Source: Caldilineaceae bacterium
Lineage (GTDB): Bacteria > Chloroflexota > Anaerolineae > Caldilineales > Caldilineaceae
Reading direction: 5' to 3'
Length of the DNA: 16,820 nt
Assembly (NCBI GenBank): GCA_028819675.1
Contig: JAPPKT010000628.1
Coordinates: forward strand, 1 to 16,820
Part shown: in pieces, positions 9,321 through 16,365 of the stretch
Position numbering within the stretch: the stretch's first letter is position 1
How the letters are laid out: every line of letters begins with the position of its first letter
The notes under the pieces: model-generated
Told to the model about the DNA's origin: nothing
The model's input: the letters and a program-made list of their open reading frames with translations, nothing else
Databases searched by the model: none
Translations under genes and position numbers: made by a program

Positions 9321-10997
9321 TCACTCGCCCCGCGTCGACCTCCCCTGCTCAAACCACGCCGGCGGCTCAGGCAACGACGCCGCCAGAATCTCACCGAACT
9401 CCTGCCCCTGCCGCGTCTCTGTCAGGCCACCCAGCAGCGCAAACTCCGCTTCAATCGCCCTGCGCCGCCCCTGCGCGTCATCCAGACGCTCCGCCGAGTT
9501 CTCGCCCGCCAGCGCCACCAGCAGCGCCAGGCGACGGATCGGCGCAACATCCTCCCAGGCCACCGGACTCTCCGAATCCAGCGTCCACATCTGCGTCTGC
9601 GGCTCGCCGCTGCCCGGATGGTGCCACCGCAAAGCCAGCGTTCCCAGCGGCCCCGCCGCCCCCGGCCGCGCCTTCAGCCGGTAGACGACCGTGTTCTCCT
9701 GGCCCACGTGCAACTCCGCGAAATCCTCTTCATCATCCTCAAATGACTCGTTCGCGGCCGCACGGTTGAGATAACCGACCAGACGCCACGTCTCGACCGT
9801 CTCTGCATCCCAGGAGACCTGCGCACGCGCTTCGTCCGCCGCCGGGCTGAACAGCTGGGCAAAAGATTCAGCCGCCAGCAGCCCCTGCGCCTCCTCCGGC
9901 GAGTAAACATACCGGTACCAGCCGTCGCCGTCGTTGCTCACCTGCTCCAGCAGATCGTCATTGTAATTCGCAATGCCCACGCCCACCGCGACCAGCCGGA
10001 TCGGGTTGGCCTCCGCCCGCTGCCCGCCCAGAGACGCGATGATCGCCTCCGCCCGCGTGTCCCCCACGTTGGCAACACCGTCGCTGACGAAAAAGACGTA
10101 ATGCAGCGCTTCAGGGTCCCGTCGCCGCCCCTCCAGAGCCAGCTCGTACCCCTTCCTCAGGCCGGCCTCCGCGTTCGTGCTCCCGTTGGGGCGGAATTCG
10201 CGCAGCGATCCGGCCAGCGCCGGGTCGTCGGGGGCCGCGTGCCGCACCGTGTACTCGCCAAGAACGACACTGGAAAACTGCACGAGCGAAATGCGGTCCT
10301 CTGCCGACAGACGCCTGATCAGCGCTTCGACGAGCGTACGCGCCGTTTCCAGCTTGTTGTCCTCTTCCATCGAACCGGAAGCATCCAGGACCACCGAGAC
10401 AAAACGTCGGGTTGGCATCTCCGCCGGCGCAGCCGCGCTGAGCCCCATCAGCGCCAGCCAGGAATCCGGGTCCAGGGGATCCCTCGTCACGGTCAAATCG
10501 AGTTGGAATGTCTCCTCTCCTTCAGGCCGCTCGTAGTCCCACCGCAGCGCGTTCAGCCACTCCTCAACCCGTACGTCATCCGGTTCCAGAATGTAGCCCT
10601 GCCGCGCCAGCGCAAGCGAACGCCGCCAGGAAGCATCGTCAGCATCGAGCCCGAAAGTTGAAGTCGTTTCCAGGCTTGTGGGAACCACAGGCGGCAGCTG
10701 CGCCTCCGGTTGGCGACCTCGCCGGTCACCGCGTCCCGAATGGGGAGACGGGCGCCCCGGGCTGGAAGCCGAAGAGGCAGACTGCATCGCCACCTGCCCG
10801 CCCGACGCCCGCCTGTTCGAACTCGGAACCGCGGCCTGCTCCGCGCTCTCCGCCGGCGCCATCGCCGCCGCGCAGCCGGCTATAAGAAGCACCAGCAGCC
10901 CCAGTAGCATTACATGCCAGTTGCGTTTAGGATTTCTCCAACCGCACTCGCGGTTCATTGGTCTGATTTTGGACGCACGGTCGACTCCATGTACCAT
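9321..10997 (-). CDS. YfbK-like von Willebrand factor type A lipoprotein
   Basis: 558-residue predicted lipoprotein. A basic N-terminus is followed by a hydrophobic segment ending in the lipobox LIAGC with Cys42, so it should be lipid-anchored on the outer face of the cytoplasmic membrane. A Ser/Ala/Pro/Gly-rich spacer leads to WLNALRWDYERP, the YfbK-type vWF_A N-terminal domain, and then a vWA domain with a complete metal-ion-dependent adhesion site: DASGSM at 205-210, NGSTN, and FVSDG. The C-terminal part (ETWRLVGYLNR and DDEEDFAELHVG) matches the DUF3520 region of YfbK proteins. vWA domains of this type bind protein partners through a metal ion; the partner is unknown. The start is ATG 10997, because AAGGAGG is 6 bases upstream; a GTG at 11069 would add 24 residues without a Shine-Dalgarno and is rejected. 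The N-region before the hydrophobic core is long (about 30 residues). Confidence 0.9.
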   Translation of the reverse strand: MVHGVDRASKIRPMNRECGWRNPKRNWHVMLLGLLVLLIAGCAAAMAPAESAEQAAVPSSNRRASGGQVAMQSASSASSPGRPSPHSGRGDRRGRQPEAQLPPVVPTSLETTSTFGLDADDASWRRSLALARQGYILEPDDVRVEEWLNALRWDYERPEGEETFQLDLTVTRDPLDPDSWLALMGLSAAAPAEMPTRRFVSVVLDASGSMEEDNKLETARTLVEALIRRLSAEDRISLVQFSSVVLGEYTVRHAAPDDPALAGSLREFRPNGSTNAEAGLRKGYELALEGRRRDPEALHYVFFVSDGVANVGDTRAEAIIASLGGQRAEANPIRLVAVGVGIANYNDDLLEQVSNDGDGWYRYVYSPEEAQGLLAAESFAQLFSPAADEARAQVSWDAETVETWRLVGYLNRAAANESFEDDEEDFAELHVGQENTVVYRLKARPGAAGPLGTLALRWHHPGSGEPQTQMWTLDSESPVAWEDVAPIRRLALLVALAGENSAERLDDAQGRRRAIEAEFALLGGLTETRQGQEFGEILAASLPEPPAWFEQGRSTRGE

Positions 10998-11355
10998 AAT
11001 TGCCCTCCTTGTCGCTATCGCCCCTCCCTGTCTTTCGACCGGATACGTCAAGTCGGAGGAGACGCGCACCTGATCCTATGCAGTTGTCTAAGGGGTTCTC
11101 CGGCGGCCTGATAACTGCATCCAATGTGGCCCGCCTGACAACTGTACGGCCCAGGGCAACAATAGGTTTCCCGATCCTGGAAATTATGCCTGAATTTGGG
11201 TTCCGTGGAGGTACTTCTGGCTCGCCTGCGCCGGCCCGTGCAAAGGGTTTCGCTGCAGTGCTATCGAAGCGCCCGGAGAGGAAGCTACTTCATGCTACAC
11301 AGTCTTGTCTCGGAGGAGAACATTTCTCCACTATTCGCTGCAGTCTGGTCCCTCC
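10998..11355. other. Intergenic region upstream of the vWA lipoprotein gene
   Basis: 358 bases without a convincing gene. It carries the strong Shine-Dalgarno of the vWA gene and a cluster of related inverted elements: CAGTTGTC at 11081-11088 against GACAACTG at 11137-11144 (perfect 8-base arms), and ATGCAGTTGT at 11078-11087 against ATAACTGCAT at 11111-11120 (9 of 10). The + strand frame across this region is an antisense shadow of the downstream gene and lacks a Shine-Dalgarno. Confidence 0.5.
11004..11010 (-). promoter_or_regulatory. Shine-Dalgarno deciding the vWA lipoprotein start
   Basis: AAGGAGG on the - strand lies 6 bases before ATG 10997. This is near-perfect complementarity to the 16S rRNA tail and fixes the start inside the longer open frame. 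Confidence 0.8.
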
Positions 11356-11961
11356 TCAACGGCTGTCCGTAGAGTACTCAAACAACGGGTCCCAACCTGC
11401 CGGCCCATCCGGCAGCAGATCGAACAGATGCCACACGCCGCAGTACAGATCACCCGGCCCGAACGAGTCCTTCGCTACCCGCACGATCCTCCCGTCTGCG
11501 TTCTTCCGAAAAACCGAGACCCCCGGCTGGTATCCCGACAGGAACTCCTCTTCCTCCCACCGGAAGCCCATATCCTCAATAAACGTCGTCCCCTCCGCAG
11601 AGTACATCGGGAACCCCCAGCCCCGCCCCCTCGCAAATGCCTGCTGCACCTCCGGACTGTCAGGCGAGACCACCACAAACGCCGCCCGGCTCTGCAAATG
11701 CTCCCACTCGCCGTTGAACCCGTCAGCCCACATCGTGCAGTTCGAGCATCCAGTCCCCATGTTGTGAACCAGAATGAGGTCTTCCCCGTCACCGAACAAC
11801 GCCGAGAGTCTCACAGGTCCGTCCGTGCTTTTCAGTTCATAGTCACCCACAGGCTCGGGCGGCAACCTACGCCGCAGCTTCACTAGCCTCCGTCGAGCCT
11901 CGTCGAGTTCCTTCTGCACACTGGCGATCTCCATCTCCAGTTCCGACCTGTTCTCAGACAC
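11356..11961 (-). CDS. DUF899-like thioredoxin-fold protein
   Basis: 201-residue protein. A charged N-terminal helix of about 35 residues (ELEMEIASVQKELDEARRRL) is followed by a thioredoxin-like domain of the DUF899 type: DLILVHNMG, then GCSNCTMWADGF with a CxxC pair, then FVVVSPDS, GWGFPMYS, and GVSVFRK. DUF899 proteins are peroxiredoxin/AhpC-related in fold, but their substrate is not established. The CSNC motif could be redox-active; this is inference. GTG 11961 was chosen because GGAGG lies 5 bases upstream (11967-11971). That Shine-Dalgarno starts at the last bases before the rmuC stop region, and only 10 bases separate the two genes, so they are very likely co-transcribed. No signal peptide is seen, so the protein is probably cytosolic. 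Confidence 0.82.
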   Translation of the reverse strand: MSENRSELEMEIASVQKELDEARRRLVKLRRRLPPEPVGDYELKSTDGPVRLSALFGDGEDLILVHNMGTGCSNCTMWADGFNGEWEHLQSRAAFVVVSPDSPEVQQAFARGRGWGFPMYSAEGTTFIEDMGFRWEEEEFLSGYQPGVSVFRKNADGRIVRVAKDSFGPGDLYCGVWHLFDLLPDGPAGWDPLFEYSTDSR

Positions 11962-11971
11962 CTCTTCCTCC

Positions 11972-13234
11972 CTACTCTAGCAATTCCTGCTGACGCCCTC
12001 CCTGCTCCCCAGCGTATCTGGATATTCGGGCCTTTTTCTCAATTTGCTGAGGTTCCGGGTACCTGTCCTCTCTACTGGACGTCAACTGGGCGAACTTTCT
12101 GGCCTGAGGCACAACACGGATATCGAATGAGCCTACAGAGTCATTGAAAGCGTCAACCGCCCTCTTCAACCGGTTGCCAACTTCCTGATAGTGGCTGATG
12201 AATTTCAACATTCGGTCGTGCAGCTCTACGCCTTCCTTCAGTATCACTTCGGCACTCTCAGCAATGCGGTGGCGCTGCCATCCGTTGGCAACGGACCACA
12301 ACAGCGAAATCAACGATGCCGGCGTGGCGATTGCGACCCTCTTGCTCATGGCGTACTCGACCAGCATCGGGTTGGCATTCAAGGCCGCCGCAAGGAACTG
12401 ATCTCCTGGGACGAACATCACGACAAAACCCAACGAGCCTTCCACCTTCGTGCCATAGTCCTTTTTCGCCAGTTCGTCTACCTGCGCTTTCAAGGCGACG
12501 GCATGCCGTTTCAGAGAGTCGTCCCTCTTCTCTTTATCTTCCGCATCTTGCGCTTCCATGTACGCAGCTGTTGACGTCTTGGCATCGATGACCACCGTCC
12601 GCTCTTCCGGCAGCCGAACCATTAGGTCGGGCCTGACTTGGGTGCCGCTCACCGCGACCTGTTCTGCAAAGTCGCAGTACTCCTCCATCCCCGCCAGTTC
12701 AACGACTCTCCGCAACTGTACCTCGCCCCAACTCCCTATCTGCATGTTGTCGGTCAGCGCGCTGGACAGCTTGCTCGCCTCAGACGCGAGGTTATCGCTC
12801 CTCTGCGCCAGCAAACTGATTTGGGGGTTGAGCTTCTCATAGTTCTGAGTGAGCGGCTTCACCAACGCCTCGAACTGCTCATGACGCTGCTTGAAATCGC
12901 CCTTGGCCGCCTCCAGCGTCTTACCCAGATTCTCCTGCGCCAAATCCATAAACTGGGAATTGTTCGCCTGCAAAGCCTGGCTGGCAGTCGCCTGGAATCT
13001 CTCATTCAACTGATCCTTGGCCATCTCCACGATTTTCTCGGCACTATTGCTTTGCTCTAATTGACCTTTCAATCCAGCGTTCTCTTCCCGCAGCGAGGCT
13101 TTCTCCTTCACCCAGTCCGCCTCCATCCTCGCCAACCTGCTCTTGGCACGGGACCCCTGCACGATCCAAATGACTACGCCCCCCAACAGGCACCCTGCCA
13201 GGCTACCAATGATGATTTCAACCATACTCTCCAT
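11972..13234 (-). CDS. rmuC: RmuC family DNA recombination protein
   Basis: 420-residue protein with the RmuC layout. An N-terminal hydrophobic helix (IIIGSLAGCLLGGVVIWIV, about residues 6-24) is followed by a long coiled coil (about 30-150) and then the PD-(D/E)xK nuclease-like RmuC domain. The core reads RPDLMVRLPEERTVVIDAKTS, with Asp217 and Lys219 in the IDAK motif. Upstream SWGEVQLRRVVELAGM and downstream GFVVMFVPGDQFLAAAL are also typical of the family. In E. coli, RmuC limits inversions at short inverted repeats; its biochemical activity remains poorly defined. ATG 13234 has GAGGAG 6 bases upstream (13241-13246). It appears to head a two-gene unit with the DUF899-like gene. Confidence 0.92.
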   Translation of the reverse strand: MESMVEIIIGSLAGCLLGGVVIWIVQGSRAKSRLARMEADWVKEKASLREENAGLKGQLEQSNSAEKIVEMAKDQLNERFQATASQALQANNSQFMDLAQENLGKTLEAAKGDFKQRHEQFEALVKPLTQNYEKLNPQISLLAQRSDNLASEASKLSSALTDNMQIGSWGEVQLRRVVELAGMEEYCDFAEQVAVSGTQVRPDLMVRLPEERTVVIDAKTSTAAYMEAQDAEDKEKRDDSLKRHAVALKAQVDELAKKDYGTKVEGSLGFVVMFVPGDQFLAAALNANPMLVEYAMSKRVAIATPASLISLLWSVANGWQRHRIAESAEVILKEGVELHDRMLKFISHYQEVGNRLKRAVDAFNDSVGSFDIRVVPQARKFAQLTSSREDRYPEPQQIEKKARISRYAGEQGGRQQELLE

Positions 13235-13353
13235 CTGCCACTCCTCACTTGTACGTTATTCAGCCTCTGGGAAACGCTAAAACTATGCGTTATCACGAAT
13301 CCCATCTGGTCAAGGTTTCGACACGCCTACTTCCCCATTTCCGAGCGACGCAT

Positions 13354-14121
13354 TCACGCACTCGCCCTCCGGTCAGCCACAGCCCGCACCAGCGCCGGCA
13401 ATACCTCCCCGCTCTTTCCCCGCAGAAAGACGTCGGCAATCGACGTAATAGGACCCGGCTCCGGGTTTACGTCAATGACCGTTGCCCCAGCCTGCCTGGC
13501 AATAAGCGGCAACTGCGACGCCGGATGCACCAACCCGCTCGTCCCCACCACCAGCATCACATCACAACTGTGAGAGGCCTCCGCGGCCGCCTCCACCGCA
13601 TCCCAGGGCAGACTCTCCCCGAACCACACCACGTCCGGCCGCACCAGATCGCCGCACATGCCGCACGCCGGCGGCGAATCCTCTCCGCGCGCCTCCTCCG
13701 TCAGATGGTGCGGCGCCGAACAAGACGCGCACCGGAAACTGAACAAACTGCCATGCAGGTGAAGCACGTCCACGCTTCCGGCCTGCTCGTGCAGATCATC
13801 CACATTCTGCGTCACCAGCAAGAAGCTTTCGCATAGTCCAGCAAGCCGGGCCAGCGCAGCATGCCCAGTGTTGGGCACGGCCGCTTCCAACTGCTCCAAC
13901 CGCCACATATACCAGCGCCACACCAGACCCGGATCCCGTGCAAACCCCTGCGGTGTGGCAAGCTCCTCCGCATCAAAACGGCTCCACAAACCAGTCTGCG
14001 CGTCCCGAAAAGTCGGCACACCCGACTCCGCACTCACCCCGGCCCCCGTCAAACACACGACCGCAGCATCGGCCGAAAAAAACTGCGCGGCCCTAACGAT
14101 AGCCTCTCCAACACCACCCAT
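13354..14121 (-). CDS. Sirtuin NAD-dependent protein deacylase with zinc site (CobB-like)
   Basis: 255-residue Sir2 family protein. NAD-binding motifs are LTGAGVSAESGVPTFRD at 24-40 and TQNVDDLH at 104-111. Catalytic His123 is in LHGSL. A four-cysteine zinc site is formed by Cys131, Cys134, Cys153 and Cys156, followed by RPDVVWFGE, VGTSGLVHPAS and DVNPEP. The enzyme transfers acyl groups from lysine to ADP-ribose, using NAD. Residues Tyr71 and Arg74 form a YxxR pair in the position of the SIRT5/CobB class III motif, so desuccinylation or demalonylation is plausible besides deacetylation. The ATG 14121 was chosen because it leaves the usual short lead before the NAD loop; a TTG at 14193 would add 24 residues that are mostly translated heptamer repeat. 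Its Shine-Dalgarno is poor (GGGGG at spacing 3). It follows apgM on the same strand with a 61-base gap. Confidence 0.92.
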   Translation of the reverse strand: MGGVGEAIVRAAQFFSADAAVVCLTGAGVSAESGVPTFRDAQTGLWSRFDAEELATPQGFARDPGLVWRWYMWRLEQLEAAVPNTGHAALARLAGLCESFLLVTQNVDDLHEQAGSVDVLHLHGSLFSFRCASCSAPHHLTEEARGEDSPPACGMCGDLVRPDVVWFGESLPWDAVEAAAEASHSCDVMLVVGTSGLVHPASQLPLIARQAGATVIDVNPEPGPITSIADVFLRGKSGEVLPALVRAVADRRASA

Positions 14122-14143
14122 ATTCCCCCATCCCAATCCTTCT

Positions 14144-14171
14144 AACTGACCACTGACTACTGAATACTGAC
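14144..14171. repeat. Heptanucleotide tandem repeat, four units
   Basis: Four consecutive 7-mers: AACTGAC, CACTGAC, TACTGAA, TACTGAC. They differ mainly in the first base. The array lies in the short gap between the apgM stop and the sirtuin start. It resembles the heptamer STRR type of intergenic repeat known from filamentous cyanobacteria, but membership in a named family is not shown. Confidence 0.7.
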
Positions 14172-14182
14172 TACCGCCCTTT

Positions 14183-15415
14183 TCACGCCCCAAATCGCTT
14201 CAACCGCCCCGCATGAGCCATCGCCTGCGGGACCAGCGTCGTCGCATGGCACAGACCCATCTGACCGCCCGCGCAGTCCCGCTCGCCAAACCGCCGCGTC
14301 GCATCCGGCATCGCATTCGGGCTCCACAGCAGCGTCGGCACCGGATGCCAGCTATGGCTGCGCAGCACCGCCGGCGTACTGTGGTCCCCCGTCACGATCA
14401 GCGCCCCCGGCCCCAGATCCTGTATACGGGGAATCTCCGCATCCACCGCCTCGATCTCACGCACCTTCGCCCCGAAATCGCCGTCCTCCCCGTAACTGTC
14501 CGTCTTCTTGACGTGAACAAAGAAAAAGTCGTAACTGTCCCACGCCTCGACCAGGGCGTCGACCTCATGCCGCGGGCGTTCCCCTTCAAACTGGATCGCC
14601 TCCATCCCCACCAAACTGGCCACCCCTCGGTACATAGGATAGACCGCGATCGCCCCCGCCCGCATCCCGAAAATGTCAGGGAACAGCGGTAGCCCCGGGT
14701 CCTGCGCCAGCCCCCGCAGATTCAGGCTGTTCGCCCGCGGCTCGTCCGCCAGCACTTCACGCGCCTGCGCCGCCCACCGGTTCACCAGCTCAGCCGTGCG
14801 TGCGCCCTCGCTGCTCCCGCTCTCGTCCCGCACCGGCATCGGCCTCCGTCCCACCGCCAGCGGGTCCGTATCCGTCAAGCTGCCCCCCAGCCCCTCGCCC
14901 CGCAGCACAAAGACGAAACGGTGCTCCTGCACCGGCTCTACGAACACCTCACAGTCCTCGAATAACCCGGCGCTCGCCTCCCGCAGCTTGCCCGTCAGCC
15001 GCACGCACTCCTCCGTAGGAATCCGCCCCGCCCGCCGGTCCGTGATCAGCCCGTCGCCGTCGACCGACGCAAAATTGCCCCGCGCGGCAACGTCACCGGC
15101 CTGCAATGGGAACCCAATCCCCAGCGCCTCCAGCACCCCCCGTCCAATCATGTAACGCACCGGATCGTAACCAAACAGACTCAAATGCGCCGGCCCGCTC
15201 CCCGGTTCGATGCCCGGCCGGATCGGAATGCTCAATCCCAGCGAACCGGAGACCGCCAGCGCGTCCAGATTTGGCGTATGCGCCGTCTCCAACTCGGTCC
15301 TGCCGCCCAGCGCAGCCGGCAGCCCGCCCAAACCATCCATAACCAGCAGAACAATCTTCCCACCGTCCTGCTGCAGATCGCGCATCAACTCAAAATCAGT
15401 GAATGGAGAACTCAT
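14183..15415 (-). CDS. apgM: 2,3-bisphosphoglycerate-independent phosphoglycerate mutase, archaeal type
   Basis: 410-residue enzyme of the alkaline-phosphatase superfamily that interconverts 3- and 2-phosphoglycerate in glycolysis and gluconeogenesis. The N-terminal strand KIVLLVMDGLGG carries metal ligand Asp27. The ELETAHTPNLDALA segment is family-typical. The phosphoserine nucleophile is expected at Ser73 in PGSGPAHLSLFGYDP. DSYGEDGDFGAK and TGDHSTP provide later metal ligands. Length (about 400 residues) fits the archaeal ApgM class, not the approximately 510-residue GpmI class. ATG 15415 was chosen because AAGGAG lies 7 bases upstream (15423-15428); an immediately preceding GTG would have shorter spacing. 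Archaeal-type enzymes occur in several deep bacterial lineages including Chloroflexota, so no recent transfer need be assumed. It is followed by the sirtuin gene on the same strand. Confidence 0.93.
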   Translation of the reverse strand: MSSPFTDFELMRDLQQDGGKIVLLVMDGLGGLPAALGGRTELETAHTPNLDALAVSGSLGLSIPIRPGIEPGSGPAHLSLFGYDPVRYMIGRGVLEALGIGFPLQAGDVAARGNFASVDGDGLITDRRAGRIPTEECVRLTGKLREASAGLFEDCEVFVEPVQEHRFVFVLRGEGLGGSLTDTDPLAVGRRPMPVRDESGSSEGARTAELVNRWAAQAREVLADEPRANSLNLRGLAQDPGLPLFPDIFGMRAGAIAVYPMYRGVASLVGMEAIQFEGERPRHEVDALVEAWDSYDFFFVHVKKTDSYGEDGDFGAKVREIEAVDAEIPRIQDLGPGALIVTGDHSTPAVLRSHSWHPVPTLLWSPNAMPDATRRFGERDCAGGQMGLCHATTLVPQAMAHAGRLKRFGA

Positions 15416-15538
15416 CACGATGCTCCTTTTTGGGAAGGCGGGAGTGCACGTTCCAGCTTACAGGTTTCCTGCTGGTTTTCGATGGGCGAACTGACATCGC
15501 CACTTGCACCGACAGCGGGCAAAGTCAGAATGGCCCCA

Positions 15539-15567
15539 TTGTCGCCGACATGACAGACTGTCGACAA
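15539..15567. promoter_or_regulatory. Nested inverted repeat upstream of apgM, candidate operator
   Basis: Outer arms TTGTCG (15539-15544) and CGACAA (15562-15567) enclose inner arms GACA (15547-15550) and TGTC (15559-15562). The element lies about 125 bases upstream of the apgM ATG. No regulator can be named. Confidence 0.3.
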
Positions 15568-15607
15568 ATCACGCACCTGTCACGCCTCACCCCTGCCCGA
15601 CACAAGA

Positions 15608-15633
15608 AGTCCCAGGCCATTCGGCCTGGGACT
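15608..15633 (-). terminator. Strong hairpin, probable terminator of hsp20
   Basis: A perfect 11-base stem, AGTCCCAGGCC at 15608-15618 and GGCCTGGGACT at 15623-15633, with a 4-base loop. On the - strand it is followed by TTCTTGTGT, a modest T-rich tail. It sits about 60 bases past the hsp20 stop and before apgM, as expected for a terminator separating the two. The imperfect T-tract leaves some doubt. Confidence 0.6.
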
Positions 15634-15690
15634 CTACACTGTGCTAGTTTTCTTCCCGGCTGCCCCGGTGGATTGGGCAAAGGCAACGGC

Positions 15691-16164
15691 CTAGCCTTCG
15701 ACCGTCCTACTCCCCCCGGTCTGCACCGTAATCCTGCGCGGCTTTATCTCATCCGCCTTCGGCAGGGTCAAGGTGAGGATGCCGTCAGTGAAGTCGGCGC
15801 TGATGTTGGCGCCGTTGATCGCTGCCGGCAAGGAAATGCTGCGCATGAACTTGCCATAGTGGCGCTCCCGCAGATGCCATTTTGTGTTCTCGTCCCCGCT
15901 CTCCCCGCTCGTCTCACCCTGTATCGTCAGCGTGTTCTCGGAAAAGCTGATGTCGATATCCTCCGGGTCGATTCCCGGCAGCGAAGCCTTTACACTGAAC
16001 GACTGGTCATCTTCGAAAACGTCAAGCGGCAAGCGCATTGATTCTCCGCGCCCCTCGCCCTGCCACCCCGTAGGCTCACGCATGAGATCGCCCACCAGCT
16101 CATCCATCTGATTGCGCACCGAAACCATCTCACGGAAGGGGTCCCATCGTACCACTCTATTCAT
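15691..16164 (-). CDS. Hsp20/alpha-crystallin small heat-shock protein
   Basis: 157-residue ATP-independent chaperone that binds unfolding proteins as an oligomer. It starts MNRVVRWDPFREM, the usual beginning of bacterial class A Hsp20s. The alpha-crystallin domain runs from about residue 45 (LPLDVFEDDQSFSVKASLPG) to about 145, with ENTLTIQGE, the conserved RSISLP and FTDGILTLTLPK. The C-terminal anchoring motif is RRITVQ (I-x-V). ATG 16164 has AAGGAGG 6 bases upstream (16171-16177), so the longer frame that begins at 16224 is rejected. The 201 bases upstream show no CIRCE inverted repeat, so control by HrcA is not supported. A hairpin downstream probably ends this single-gene transcript. Confidence 0.94.
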   Translation of the reverse strand: MNRVVRWDPFREMVSVRNQMDELVGDLMREPTGWQGEGRGESMRLPLDVFEDDQSFSVKASLPGIDPEDIDISFSENTLTIQGETSGESGDENTKWHLRERHYGKFMRSISLPAAINGANISADFTDGILTLTLPKADEIKPRRITVQTGGSRTVEG

Positions 16165-16365
16165 CGTGTGCCTCCTTAATTCATCAGATAAACGGCTCTG
16201 TCTGAAATCCTTTGCGGCTGCCATGTTGAATGCCGCCTACGCAGATTAGAATAGCCCACAAACCGTTAGATGGAGGTCAGCGCAAGATTAGAGAAATATT
16301 TGCGAGGAACGAACTGGATCGAGGAGCGAAACGGGGCGTGTTACTCCGGCCAATCACTGCACTGG
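16165..16365. other. Intergenic region upstream of hsp20
   Basis: 201 bases between the ABC ATPase stop and the hsp20 start. It contains the hsp20 Shine-Dalgarno and AT-richer DNA at about 16180-16310. No convincing sigma70 or heat-shock promoter pair, CIRCE element or terminator was identified. Confidence 0.45.

Noticed and set aside
10998..11069. GTG start at 11069 for the vWA lipoprotein
   Set aside because: Would place the perfect AAGGAGG inside the coding region and lengthen an already long N-region before the lipobox.
11000..11767. 255-residue + strand frame across the vWA upstream region
   Set aside because: It covers the DUF899-like gene antisense and has Ser/Pro/Arg-rich shadow composition.
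14122..14193. TTG start at 14193 for the sirtuin
   Set aside because: The extra 24 residues come mainly from the heptamer repeat, would overlap the apgM stop region, and are not part of the Sir2 fold.
16165..16365. CIRCE element or classic heat-shock promoter before hsp20
   Set aside because: No TTAGCACTC/GAGTGCTAA dyad or convincing -35/-10 pair was found.
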